A stretch of 64,000 nucleotides of DNA from Spongilla lacustris (GCA_949361645.1 OX442434.1:3183159-3247158), one strand, 5' to 3'; positions 44,998 to 56,565 are shown, numbered from the stretch's first letter. Numbers and translations are program-made. The notes: a model not told the origin generated them from the sequence alone.

Positions 44998-45770
44998 ACA
45001 TTCAAACAAAACTAAGACCACGCTTGATGGCTGGTGCCCATTTATAGATTATGTGATCACATTTCAGATTGATACCACTGATAAACTATGTAACGGTCTC
45101 CTAGAGTCTAGCGCTATGCTTGTCGTAGCAGGGGACTGAATTTGGTGGGAGGAGGGGGGGAGGAGATTGTTCAATATGAATAATTGATGAAGAGGTGGGG
45201 TACCACTCCCGCCGCGCGCAGCAAGGGGGTGTCGGGAAGCTCCCCATCGAGATCTGGAACTCCGGCACTGAAAAATTAAAATTTAAAAAAACAAAACTTC
45301 TTCAATGAATTACTGACGTTATAGTATGCGCCTTCATGTGTTATGTGAGTCTGACTACTCCGTACATCTGCCATACGTCATTCAGATTGCCACGCAATAC
45401 AAATCAATACATGATCCGCCATGTTGGTGCATGTTGGTGCATGCACAGTATTCAAAATAAATCACGTGATGAAACAGTTCTATATATTGATTTCTCAGCG
45501 CTTATAGGGCTAGGCATAAATGGCTCCCGATCCCTGAGATATCAACATAGCTCTGACACTAATTTAAATATTGTATGTTCACCAAGAATAATACGATGGA
45601 GTCCTCCTTTTCACAAAGGGCATTGTACCCGGACTTCCTCTCCAACAACAAAAAAACTCCTGACAGGTCTATGTAATTTGCTATATCAGGTTTCAAAAGG
45701 GTCTATTGTGTTCCCACATGAATCTGCTCGCTTCAGCCAGCTGCTTATTGGTGGTAACTCTACGACAATA
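44998..45770. repeat. Segmental duplication, copy 2
   Basis: Partner of 40434-41175, directly downstream of C1q gene B. It has an extra stretch at about 45640-45735 absent from copy 1. The open frame at 45336-45803 is not supported as a gene. Confidence 0.85.
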
Positions 45771-45851
45771 TACATGTATACATGTACAAGTACATGTATA
45801 TAAAAACATTCTCTATGAAAAAGTTGGTGGTATATAGGATTTGAAGGCAAT

Positions 45852-46006
45852 ACTGGTGTAAAAGCGGGGAAACAAGGGTTGAATGATAAAATGGTCCTAT
45901 ATTAAGCCAGCACACATTGTGACACATTACATTGGGCATGCATGTGCTAAATATATAGGACTATTTCTTATCATTCAACCCTTGTTTCCCCGCATTTTAC
46001 ACCAGT
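45852..46006. mobile_element. MITE with 40-50 bp inverted repeats
   Basis: Left end ACTGGTGTAAAAGCGGGGAA..., right end the complement ...TTCCCCGCATTTTACACCAGT; the arms match over about 45 bp including CAAGGGTTGAATGATAA. Part of the dispersed repeat family at 3607, 5990, 43255 and 52385. Confidence 0.85.
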
Positions 46007-46499
46007 CAGTCATCTCTTTGTTGCTATCGAACCAGAATGAAAGGACTGTCATTTTCATGTCTTGTTCAAGTCACCAGACAGTTTGCTTTAAGGGAACAAA
46101 AAAGCTCGTGTTTTCCCTTTCTTTCTTTCTTTCTTCTTTCTGGGTGAGTATAACTCGCAATAGGAACGGTTTTAAAGATATACCAATGGCTGTGGAATTT
46201 CACATTTGAAGCAAGAAACTGATATACGTAATCATTACGTAATATGGTGATAGCGTTCCCATGGCAATATTTCACGTATAATTACAATTGTGTATCGTAC
46301 ACAGCTTTGTTTACCGCATGCCTTCATACATGCATGGGAACGAAAGAGGTGAAGTAAACGACGAGAGGAATGCCAAAAGTTAGAGTATTCCCGAGTTTGG
46401 TACAATCATTATCTCGGGTACAATGCGGATCCTAAACAAAAGCGAGCGTCTGCTTGTGTCTCTACTCTCTAGGCTAGCATGCAAATCTTGAATCGAATT

Positions 46500-46585
46500 C
46501 AGTGGTGGGGGGGGGGGGGGGGGAGGGTGTTCCAGGGGTTGGAACCCCCCCCCCCCCCCCCCACCCCACCCCCCTCGAACCTGAA
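46500..46585. repeat. G-run/C-run hairpin
   Basis: A G homopolymer, a short spacer with TTCCAGGGGTTGGAA, then a C homopolymer. Similar in style to the ends of the element at 15196-15682. 46590-47100 holds nothing recognisable. Confidence 0.7.
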
Positions 46586-47106
46586 TATGAATATAAATGT
46601 ATAATTAGCGTATGATCGGCGCACGTGAGCAATACATTTCTACCACGGTTGTATGCGGCTGGAAACTAAGTCAATAATTAGATCATTTACGGTATTACCA
46701 TATATTTCTTAACTGATGGCTCATTATAGACATCTGATGTTTAAAAGCAAACCATAACTCACCAGAACTAGCAAATCAAAAAGTGAAAACGAACTCAAAC
46801 ACTGCATTCCTTTTCCTGTCATGTCCAGTCAATGCGCACAATTGAAATTCCACATAGATAGCATGCGCATACCGTTTAGCAAGGTCACGCGATACGTATT
46901 TAGAAGGAGGGCGTTACTAAATGCGACGACGTAGCCTTTGGTGACTGAACTGGAAGGTATGAGTACTACAGCGATGCTCAGGAGGCATGTGGCTACCAGA
47001 ATTTACTAACCTGAAGTGGCAACGCATTTTCTGTCACCACGAACAAGCTGAGCGTATTGCATGAATAATCGACGTACGTTGTGGTTTTGCCCTATACATT
47101 ATAGGT

Positions 47107-47590
47107 ATGGATTACAATTTCCATAATTGCAGAGTGTGTGGGCAGAGGCTAACGAAGTACAGGGCAAAGAAAAGAACCAGCTCTGAGTGCATAGCATTCT
47201 CAGCTGAGCTGAAAATAGCTTTTGACATTTGACACATCTGGGGATGATGTAACCCTGAGATGTTCTGCATGCAATGTAAGCTGGGTATGTAGAGAACCAT
47301 CTGTGCCATCACAAAGTGAGTGCATCACAAATGTGTAGTGATGCTATTTGAGTGGCAAAACAAGTAAACATATGACATCATAAGAGGTCATCTTGAGAAG
47401 ATTGCCCCTCCTCTAGTTCTCCATAGTGAGCCTAGTCCACCTTTGGCAAGAGCTAACAACCTATCAATGCTAAAGGAGCTGAAGTGTGCACTGTGCTCCA
47501 ACACCCTCTCACAGCCACTGGAGCTGCTGTGTGGTGCACTGGTGTGCTCCAAATGCCTCCGGGAGTGGATAGCAGCATATGATGCTGTGA
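47107..47590 (+). pseudogene. RING-type zinc-finger gene relic, 5' part
   Basis: MDYNFHNCRVCGQRLTKYRA opens a first zinc site; after stops and frameshifts PEMFCMQCKLGM follows; then a RING-like motif, LKCALCSNTLSQPLELLCGA with LVCSKCLREW (C-x2-C, C, C-x2-C). RING fingers of this sort act in ubiquitin ligases. The remaining RING ligands should follow but the sequence runs into a minisatellite. At least two stops lie upstream in the simple frame. Gene identity not recognised. Confidence 0.6.
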
Positions 47591-48315
47591 ACCATCCATG
47601 CTGCTCAGAGGACGGATAGTCCTCTGCTGCTCAGAGATGGTCCCATGTTGCTCAGTAATGGTCCCATGCTGCCCAGAGGATGGTCCCATGCTGCCCAGAG
47701 GATGATCTCCTGCTGCTCAGAGGATGGTTCCCTGCTGATCAGAGGATGATCCACTGCTACTCAGAGGATGATCTCCTGCTGCTCAGAGTATGATCCCCTG
47801 CTGCTCAGAGGACAGTCCCATGCTGCTCAGAGGACGGTCCCCTGCTGATCAGAGGATGGTCCCATGCTGCTCAGAGGATGGCCCCCTGCTGCTCAGAGGA
47901 CGGTCCCCTGCTGCTCAGAGGATGGTCCCATGCTGCCCAGAGGATGATCCCCTGTTGCTCAGAGGATGATCCCCTGCTGCTCAGAGGACAGTCCCATGCT
48001 GCTCAGAGGACGGTCCCCTGCTGATCAGAGGATGGTCCCCTGCTGATCAGAGGATGGTCCCCTGCTGCTCAGAGGATGATCCCCTGCTGCTCCGAGGATG
48101 ATCTCCTGCTGCTCAGAGGATGATCCCCTGCCGCTCAGAGGACAGTCCCATGCTGCTCAGAGGACGGTCCCCTGCTGATCAGAGGATGATCCCCTGCTGC
48201 TCCGAGGATGATCCCCTGCTACTCAGAGGATGGTCCCCTGCTGCTCAGAGGATGATCCCCTGCTGCCCAGAGGAAAATCCCCTGCTGCTCAGAGGACGGT
48301 CACCAGGATGATCCC
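47591..48315. repeat. 22-bp minisatellite, about 33 units
   Basis: Unit GAGGATGATCCCCTGCTGCT plus CA, with variants (GGATGGTCCC, GGACGGTCCC). Because 22 is not a multiple of three all three frames are used in turn, and 66 bp makes a frame repeat. It interrupts the RING relic. Confidence 0.95.
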
Positions 48316-49050
48316 CTAGTCAGACTATCATCAAGTGTGATAATGCTGCTGCTGTCAGATGTTCTGGAGCACTGTATACAGACTGCAGCAGGGATATTAA
48401 GGATGGTGACTATGAAGAGCATGAGTGTGCACCAACACTTACACCTGAGGAGGAGAAGCAAGCAGCGGGTTTGCTGAAGAGGGTAATCTCTACCAGCTAG
48501 TCCTGACAAAGCCATCATACAACTTGCTACAGGGGAAGCAGTTAAGTGAATGTCAATGACTTGTACAGAGGTTACATAATATATACACTCACTTCTGCCA
48601 ATGACATTCGTGCATGTCACCAGAGCTAAACTACAGCTGCCTACTCATCATGGACTAAAGTTCAGGTACATGTATTGCCGGCGATTAAGGCTGGGCTTGC
48701 CATACCTTGGAATACACTGAGGCTTCTAAGGCGGTGTATTACAACATACAGCAAAGGCTCAATTCTAACTCACTGATGTTTCAGGTGGCTCAAATCATCA
48801 GGAATCTGTCTGGCTGGTGAGGAAAGGATGCACCACATATCCAGCCAAATTGTTGGCGATAACCCCAAAGGAGCAACAGCCCCCTTTTCAGGGGCCAAGT
48901 CAATTCATGCAAAATTCTTGGCTTGACATTTGCTCCAATCCACAACCACATGCAGAACCTGATGCGCATTGTACAAGAACACTTACTAAGTATTGAGCCA
49001 CAATTGGTAGCTGCCATACCCCCTCCAGCCAAGAGAGTAAAGAATAAATA
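48316..49050 (+). pseudogene. RING-type zinc-finger gene relic, 3' part
   Basis: After the minisatellite the frame reads KCDNAAAVRCSGALYTDCSR and DGDYEEHECAPTLTPEEE, a cysteine-rich segment typical after a RING finger. An exon at about 48605-48666 (VTRAKLQLPTHHGLKFR) joins by GT/AG to one at 48786 (WLKSSGICLAGEERM, QIVGDNPKGATAPFS). The intron phase fits, so an ancestral multi-exon gene is likely. Later sequence contains stops. Product unknown. Confidence 0.5.
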
Positions 49051-49890
49051 ATAATTCAGTTCAAGCTCAATCTATTTACATACGAGCATGGAGTCAAATT
49101 TAGACCAAAAGAAATGTAAGGCTATATTTTAAACGCTCTGTTAAAACCCACTTCATTGCGCAAATATTAATTCCCCCACCCCCAAAAAGACACCAAAATG
49201 GTGGATTTTCAAAGGCTAGAAATCTACTTCAGAAAATGCGTTGCCACTAACCTGTACCAAAAAACGACAGTACAAACAACTAACTTTACCGTGATAGCTT
49301 TGGCATGTTCCAATTCAGTCACCGAGCGTCGTTGTAGTTTTTTGAACACATGTAGTCGGTGATCGCCGTGCGTAAGTCGATAGGTTTGAAGTACCAGAGC
49401 CGACAGTTGGCAACACCAGGCCACGTGATTTTTGCTTACAATATAGTTCAAAGGTGTTTATCACTGCTAGTATGGCTTTTAGGTGTTGATTACGTTTTAT
49501 GTACCCCGTGCACAGCTGGTTCTAAAAGGCATCGGTTGTCAGGTTCGTTGCTATGGGTGTACGTAACCATTTCAATTTTTCGGGGCGTAGGGCTTAGTTT
49601 CCACGCGTTCAATGAGAGCAGACCACCGTGTCTACTCCGTGAAGTTGTTAAACAGCCTATTCTTATTGCTTATTCATTGGTTAGTACTATATCTTCTTAA
49701 TTAAAATGCTAACCCACGGTCGTAATATAGCGATTCTTTCTGCAGTTATTTTGATTGGCCGATAACAATATAAGGGTTTGGGACAATATGTGGTGATAAA
49801 CGGAAGGCATGCATTAAAAACTGTGCTCAAGCATTACGAGTTATACTGGTTGATAATCAGCTGTACCAAAAAAAAAAAAAGGCCCATAGT
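49051..49890. other. No recognisable gene
   Basis: A possible minus-strand exon (FKKLQRRSVTELEHAKAIT then a GTAAAG donor, about 49280-49350) is too isolated to call. Nothing else recognised. Confidence 0.4.
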
Positions 49891-49899
49891 ATGGTACCG

Positions 49900-50140
49900 G
49901 CTCTAGCTAGACATCATCCGCATTATTATATATATATATATAATAATAATTATAATTATATATATACACATGTATATATGCGCATTATCTGCACATGCAT
50001 GCAGTGAGATAGATCGGTCGCGAGTTGTCAATGTATACTTAGAGTCACCATTTAGAGATAAAATGTTAAGCTAGCTATAAGAAAGTACCTATATACCTTT
50101 TAAGAACGGATGCACATATGCATGGCAGCATGGCATTCGG
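49900..50140. repeat. Decayed copy of the 455-bp repeat and its right flank
   Basis: Shares GACATCATCCG, AGATCGGTCG-like and TTTAGAGATAAAATG...CTTTTAAGAACGGAT blocks with 42985-43200. An AT dinucleotide run (about 49925-49975) is inside. Confidence 0.7.
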
Positions 50141-50664
50141 CCCCAGCGGAAATGCTGATTCATTTGGACGGAAGTCAGAACTTGACAAAGATGGCCCTTT
50201 TGAAACCATGCAGACAGCTCTCAGGCTATACTACTACGACTTGGGAGTTCTGTTGTGGAAGGAGAGGAAGTCTGGGTGCAATGGCTTTTGGGTCTGAAAA
50301 GTAGGACACTGATAAGGACATGCAGATCGATATCAGAAGCCATGCAGGAATTAGAGCCTGTTTTAATCATCAAACCCAAGGGTTGTCAGCCATGGCATTT
50401 AACAGTGCCATTTCTTCTAAACAGAAAAGTGCACGTGGGAGCGACCAAAGAAAAAACACGAAAACCACTATGTTGACCATACATGTATGGCAACTACATG
50501 TAACATGTACCCTGGAGTAAAATAGAGGGGTGGGACGCGCATGTATTAATTAGGAACTTGTACCGCAATATTGTGTCTTTTGGGAACCCATTTCCTTACA
50601 ACAAGATTATAATTATAAAATATGCATACAGGACAAGATATACATATTGTCTATTTGCGCCCGT

Positions 50665-50710
50665 GTGAACACCTGTGCACACTGTACGCACAGTGTGCAC
50701 AGGTGTTCAC
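50665..50710. repeat. Perfect 20-bp hairpin
   Basis: GTGAACACCTGTGCACACTG, a 6-base loop (TACGCA), then the exact complement. Part of it and its outer flank (TACATATTGTCTATTTGC) recur inverted at 52272-52322, and a related palindrome is at 51911-51940. Confidence 0.9.
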
Positions 50711-52385
50711 AGTTCACTTTTAGCTCTGCACTATTTGATACAGATGAGCAGTGTTCTAGATTTTTACATATTATGCACAAAAAGACTTGTGGATGAGTGG
50801 ACAATGATAAAAATAATAATATAATAACAGGTTATTTAATTTACTAATCGCAAATTTGGTTCAAAATCAGCTCGCGCGCGCGCAGTACATGCGTTAATGC
50901 TAGGTTACTTTTTAAACAATACCATTCAATGAAGGTATTGGGGATCCACTTAAAACCATTGAAGATTGGATCCAGGACCCTTTTGTACCTGTAGAGGAGG
51001 AGCCAGGCCCTTCAGGCTTCATTTTGAGCGTTGTAAAACTCAGACCTTGAGCTTCTAGAATCTAGGACGTTAAAAGAAATCTATGCAGAATTTTCAGCAG
51101 ACAGCTGGTATTACAGGAAGTGTTTCGAAATAGGGATATACCTATGGCTTTTTATAACGCCTTTACACGTATAGGTGTGAGTATACAATCACACTGAACA
51201 AGGCAGCGGTGGTACTAGCAGACACGGACAAAGGAGGGCGTGGCAATGGATTTACAGTGAGTCCCCAGTGACGATGTGCCAGACTAGTGAGAATGGGCAA
51301 GACATGTAGGGTAGGGCAGTTATATATGCAGTTTCTAATGAAGCCAGTGACATAGAGTGCCTAGACTCAGATGAGAAGGAGGCCGTGAGGAATTTAAAGC
51401 CAGGGCTACATGGGTGATTCAGGCTGAAGCAGATGTCGAGCATGAACTAGTCATCTGTGACAGTAGCCACAGCAGGATGTGTAATACATGTAGAATGACA
51501 TGATGGAGGTTTGGCCCAATCCCCTTTGGCTTGTGAACCTGGGAAGTCAGAAGTAAGGAAGCTTCTGCACTGTACCTGAGGTGTCTGATACTTCACTTGA
51601 AAGGTTTTGTACATGTACCTGCAAATACGAAGAGGCAGACAGCTTTGCAGAGTGTTGGATCTGCGGCAAATGATTAGCAAGTAGCAACACTAAGTGCATT
51701 TTGGCTTATCCAATTTTCTTCTATTACATAGTGTTTCCTTAGACAACAATAACCACTGATATAAAAAGCATCAGTGCTTTGTATACACTAATCTAATTAA
51801 GATGATCCAAGATGAGGTACATAGGCCTTAATGCCCTCTATCATCATTGTGATTTACTATTTTATATCATGTTCCCCTGATGCAAAATTCAATTTAAAGT
51901 GCCAATAAAAGTAAAGTGTGAACGTGTGTTCACACTTTACTTAAGCCTAATATTAAGTTAGTCATAAATAAACTATAAATTAAAACCACATATTACCAAT
52001 GTTGTCAGGTGATAGTGTAATGCAATTGTTAACTTGAACTTTGAAAATTACATTCCATCTGGTAATTACAAACAAGGAGAGTTAAGTCTGGTTTTGTGGT
52101 TGAAATTCTTCACAAACAACTCTTACATGAAGCCCTCAAATCACCATAAGGACTTAATAATTTCAAATAATATTAAAGCCATATATCAAAACCACCTTTG
52201 GGTATGTTATATAAAAACCTTGACTTAATCTGATCTTCCTTAGTTGTGTAAGACAATGAGGAAGTTATGCTGTAAAGTGTGCACACCTGTTCACAGTTCG
52301 GATGCAAATAGACAATATGTACATGTAACGTTAGTGCATGGTACTCAGATAGTAGAGCTACATTGTATGTTGCAATACTGAATCT
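50711..52385. other. No recognisable gene; possible element interior
   Basis: Lies between the inverted repeats at 50640-50690 and 52272-52322. No coding frame with family similarity. The palindrome GTAAAGTGTGAAC / GTTCACACTTTAC is at 51911-51940. Confidence 0.45.
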
Positions 52386-52570
52386 CCCAGCTTCAATCAT
52401 TTGTTCACTTCCTTTTTACACCACCACTGTCTTCAAATAAAATTGATAACCACAGCACCTTTGTGTGGCCGCCACATGATCAAATCCAAGGACACAATTG
52501 CTATATTAGAACACAAGCCATGGATGATAAAAAATGTTGCATCCCATAAAGGAAAATTCAGTTTTAATGC
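52385..52570. repeat. Dispersed repeat copy
   Basis: CACTTCCTTTTTACACCACC, CTTTGTGTGGCC and ATCAAATCCAAGG match 43258-43380 and, inverted, 3607-3690. Confidence 0.65.
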
Positions 52571-52858
52571 AAAGGGATACCACACGCAGTGGCCCTCTCG
52601 TCAACATGACACACTTTTCAGGCTATGATTATACAATGGTGCAATGCAAATTTTGTATCACCCGTCACGAGTGGTCACTCCTGGATTCCCTACTATAGCC
52701 TGCTGCCATATGTAGAAAATCACTCAGCTTCAGCGGATTTAGTAGCATTGGGTACTAAGAGTACCAATTGCACGGAAATTTTACATTCATAAATATTATA
52801 GACCTACATTTAGCAAGTTAAGGCAGGTATAAATTTGCTAAATAATCTAGGTCTGTAA

Positions 52859-52864
52859 TTTATT
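52859..52864 (-). terminator. Candidate poly(A) signal of the docking-protein gene
   Basis: AATAAA on the minus strand, about 390 bp after the stop codon at 53254. Confidence 0.4.
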
Positions 52865-53253
52865 AATCCATAATTTCCGTAATCCATCATTTCGGCTTAA
52901 CTTTTTACCCAATTGGTGTCTACAAATCCTACATCACTAATTTATATAGACTCGCACATGCAACAGCAGCAACACTGAACTTGCACATCCAACACCTCAG
53001 ACTCCCAGATTTTTTTCCTATTCATTTTCCCTACCAAACCACATGGAGCGAGGAAGCAACCACATGATGGTGTACCCACAATGATATGAATTAATCAACG
53101 TGCATCACATTCCCAGTTTGTATGTCTAATCTTTCAAACTTGATAAGAGACACTACACAGGGTATTTGAAGGAGGGAACGTTCACACGTACATAAAAGGT
53201 CATCTTTGTGGCCACCTGTTCTGCCTGTATAAACATGGGACATCAATTGTTGA

Positions 53254-54933
53254 TCATAATGCATCTGCACACACTGCTGCACCTGCCCTCTTTGCTGCAG
53301 GAACAATACACACCTTCACTTCACTGGCATCATCTCTCATGCCATCGTGCCCTTGTATGAAAGTGGGCTCCCTCACAGAGCTGCTGTAGATGGGCCCCCT
53401 TACAACCACATAACCATCTTTATCTTCCTCTCCCGGCTCAACACCCATGCTGACCTGGCCTACATCTAGTTTGGCAGGCCATGCACGGAGTTCTGAGGTA
53501 AACATATGCACATAGTCGTCATCAGGTGAGGTGGAGTTCTTGGCAGCATCATCTGCAGTGCTAGGGTCACGGCTTGCACCTGCGACCACTGCCTTGGGCG
53601 GATACAGGGTAGTGGGCCTTGATTGAACGGGTAGGGGAGCCTTGCCACCACCTACAGTAGGCATGTCCTGCACAAGCTGCGTGGACAGTCCTACCAGGTT
53701 TACATACTGATGATGTAGTGGAGCAGAGGTCGCAGAGGGAGGGAGCCTACGAAATCCGTAGGGGTGTTCATCGCCACCTGCCCCTGGTGTAGAGACATTG
53801 AAGTTGCTTTCAGGCTGTATATTCTCGTATGGGCCACTCAAAGCATTCTTGCCAGGTGGAACTAGAGGCAGGGTCCCTCCCAGTGCAGACTGAGGGACAT
53901 CATACAGCACCTCCTCGCCGCTCCCAGAGATGAAGAGCAGTTGCATGCGGCCATGGCGGGAGCTGCTGGGGTCCCAACTGCCCTGCCTGGGCTCAGAGTA
54001 TGTGGAATGCCGCAGAGGCACAAAGTCATAGTGATGATAAGGGTTAATGTTTTCATAAACAGTGGATAGTTTTTGCTCCACTGGCACATTACTACGAGCA
54101 GCAGAAGAGGTGTCAGCAATGAGGGAGGAAGGTATAGTCTTAATTCGGCCTGGAGCCGATGGAAGTGCAATGTCTTCAAAGGATGATGGGTGCGACAGAG
54201 TCCTCTTAGGTCCATACATGGCATGGACATCGCCAGCAGAGGCATTTGAAGCAGCGTACGTGGATGGGGATGTTGAAGGAGAGTTCGACAGGCTATTTGA
54301 AGCAGCAGGCAAATCTACTTCCTCATACTGGTGCACGATCCGTTTGAGCGAAGGGGCTGATAGTTGTTTCCTCAATGTTAGGGGCACAAGGTAGTTTTCT
54401 GTAACTGAGGAAGAAGAGGAGCAGGAAGAGGAGGAGGAAGAGGAGGAGGAAGAGGAGGAAGTAGAGGATAGACGGCTAAGCACAAAGTCAGTTTGGACAA
54501 CACCGTTTGTGTTGTCCATAAGTTTGGGAGGGTGGGACACGTAGCACTGATTGGAGGGAGTATCCACTGCACTTGATGACAAGGGAGACCCCAGTATTGG
54601 AGTAGGTTGTCCAAATTTAGCTCCGGTTGCCATAGAGAGGGCAGATTTGAACCCTTCAAACATTAGTGGCACAAATCGGAAGTCATATTTTTCAACTCCA
54701 AATGGACCCTTTCTCCCCGACGTGAATGTGAAGATATCATCGTGACAGTCGAAGTCACGGATGGTTGCGTAAGGCCATGTGGCTACCTCTGTGCCATATT
54801 GGGTGATGATTGTCAGGACAGTGGCAGTGAGATGGATGTAACAGTCTCCTCCAGCAAAGCCTCCTATCTTACTGAGAGCATAGGTGGGGTAACCTTTGTG
54901 GTGAAAGAAAGCAAAGCACCAAAGGGGTAAAAT
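53254..54933 (-). CDS. Dok/IRS-like docking protein: PTB domain and Tyr-motif tail (large 3' exon)
   Basis: The exon begins after a splice acceptor ending GATTGTAG at 54934 and is open to TGA 53254. The first about 87 residues contain an IRS-type PTB domain: GGDCYIHLTATVLTI, EVATWPYATIRDFD, IFTFTSGRKGPFGVEKYDF; the two Arg positions that contact phosphotyrosine in Dok proteins are present. Then a Ser-rich run and a long disordered tail with likely phosphotyrosine docking motifs, numbered from ATG 54672: YENI (206, 282) and YVNL (323) for Grb2-type SH2, YDVP (257) and YVHM (387) for PI3K p85-type SH2. Such adaptors act at the inner membrane below receptor tyrosine kinases. Upstream exons, including any PH domain, were not found. 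Confidence 0.85.
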   Translation of the reverse strand: MLPLWCFAFFHHKGYPTYALSKIGGFAGGDCYIHLTATVLTIITQYGTEVATWPYATIRDFDCHDDIFTFTSGRKGPFGVEKYDFRFVPLMFEGFKSALSMATGAKFGQPTPILGSPLSSSAVDTPSNQCYVSHPPKLMDNTNGVVQTDFVLSRLSSTSSSSSSSSSSSSCSSSSSVTENYLVPLTLRKQLSAPSLKRIVHQYEEVDLPAASNSLSNSPSTSPSTYAASNASAGDVHAMYGPKRTLSHPSSFEDIALPSAPGRIKTIPSSLIADTSSAARSNVPVEQKLSTVYENINPYHHYDFVPLRHSTYSEPRQGSWDPSSSRHGRMQLLFISGSGEEVLYDVPQSALGGTLPLVPPGKNALSGPYENIQPESNFNVSTPGAGGDEHPYGFRRLPPSATSAPLHHQYVNLVGLSTQLVQDMPTVGGGKAPLPVQSRPTTLYPPKAVVAGASRDPSTADDAAKNSTSPDDDYVHMFTSELRAWPAKLDVGQVSMGVEPGEEDKDGYVVVRGPIYSSSVREPTFIQGHDGMRDDASEVKVCIVPAAKRAGAAVCADAL

Positions 54934-54939
54934 CTACAA

Positions 54940-56180
54940 TCAATCTTAGAAAGGTAATTGACAAACCCATACATGGTACCACATAACAACGATCACGCCA
55001 CATTCACGAGCCGACCACAGGTCACCTTTTGACGTAATTTACCCCGTGACAAACATTCTGGCGCCTTTAAAATTATACACGGAAGGGATAGAACTTTTGC
55101 AAGCATACAAGTACCTACATGTACACCGAAAAGTTCCCCGTGGGCCCAAGGGTCGCTTTAATACCACAATCTAAAGATTATCTCTGCCACAATTCCACCC
55201 ACCCACTCGCGGGGTACGATGAAAGTGGTGACCTAACCGTCCTCATTCTAACCACAACAAGTGAAGTACAACAAATGCAAAGGCATAACAGAACCCTCCA
55301 CGCATGCCAGTCGGTTGCTACTATTGCGCAACGGGTTAAGCTAAGGCGTGCGCGCGGATTTGACAGCTAAGGCGTGAGCACTGACATATATTTACCCATA
55401 GATATTAGTAGGTCCGCGCGTGGCCTACCCTAGATATATCTACGTAGGCAGGTCAACATTTTGAACGCGGACGCGCACAACATACATGCAGCCTTACCGG
55501 GTTGCGAAATCAGTTGAGTAGCCTCGACATGGCTGGTCATATCCGATCGAAGGGTGAACTGCTAATGCAGACGTACGTATAGCAAACGCTTAAACTTCCT
55601 GTTACACAGATCAGAAGATACAAAAATAAATATTTAGAAAACCAGATTACATCATTGATGATCTATAATCTAAGATTAATCTAACCGTGCATCTTACATG
55701 TACATATGTTGTGAATCTAGATATGCGTGCTGTCACGGTAAAAAAAAAAAAGGTCCGGATCCGGAATGTGAAGAAATGTATAGGAAAAAAAAAAAAAAAA
55801 ACGTTGAAATTTACTGTTTATGTACAAGCAGCAGCAGAAAGGAAAGGTATTCGCATACAATATACACACAAGTATATTTAGTTACATGTGTAAGCTTTGA
55901 TGTGGTGGTTAGAATCTTATTATTTGTTTGCCTTAGTTACAAGTCCGTTTCTTAAAATCCCAAATTAGAATAAAGGGAGGATCCTGCGCTGCATGGCAGA
56001 TTAAGCTTATATTTATAATGATATAAAGTGATCATGACTTGGGGAGAACTAATTTAGAAGTTAGAACCATCATTGTGAAAGATCGACATTAGGAAGCTTA
56101 ACTTAGCTTACGATCCGAGTACTGTGGTGTGCCAGATCTAGTTTGGCGCCCTTCGCGCTTCCGCCAAAACGCGCGAAGGT
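54940..56180. other. Upstream region of the docking gene; no further exon recognised
   Basis: Contains A homopolymers at about 55740-55752 and 55785-55802 and scattered CpG-containing sequence at 55000-55480. Earlier exons of the docking gene may lie here but I cannot place one. Open frames on the plus strand are unconvincing. Confidence 0.4.
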
Positions 56181-56199
56181 TGGGCTACGCCCAACCATG

Positions 56200-56565
56200 A
56201 CAGATCTGCATCCCGTTCCGGTGAAGTCTCCATGGCACATGATGGAAATCGACTTTATTGGCTCTCTCTCTGCCCAAAAGCAGAAGGTGGAAGTCAATAC
56301 AGTATGACAGTAAGAGTCTATTTTAAAAAATGATGGATTGAGGCCATAGTAACACCAGATAAGAGAGCTAGTACTATGCAAATTGCTTTTTGTTGAGAAT
56401 TAATATTTTTGCCAATTTTTTAAGATACAAAATGTTAATGCTAGAATTATGAGATATGAACACAGGTTACATATATGCTCCCACATATAGTTTCCTTTCT
56501 TTTTGTTAAAGAATCGGACTTCCTTGAGTTGTGCTGTCAGACAATGGTACTGCAGCAAAGGTAAT
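56200..56565 (+). pseudogene. Integrase core fragment (GIN1/KRBA2-like)
   Basis: LHPVPVKSPWHMMEIDFIGS carries the first catalytic Asp context; WIEAIVTPDKRASTMQIAF follows in another frame, and at about 56515 RIGLP then VVLSDNGTAAK carries the second Asp context. A non-matching stretch at 56400-56505 and several frameshifts break it. The third acid is not found. A GTTGGGCTACGCCCAAC palindrome lies directly upstream. Confidence 0.65.

Noticed and set aside
47591..48315. Regularly spaced repeats resembling a CRISPR array
   Set aside because: Units are contiguous 22-bp tandem repeats without unique spacers, in an animal genome.
54062..54394. Plus-strand frame within the docking exon
   Set aside because: Shadow of the 1.7-kb minus-strand exon with clear PTB and tyrosine motifs.
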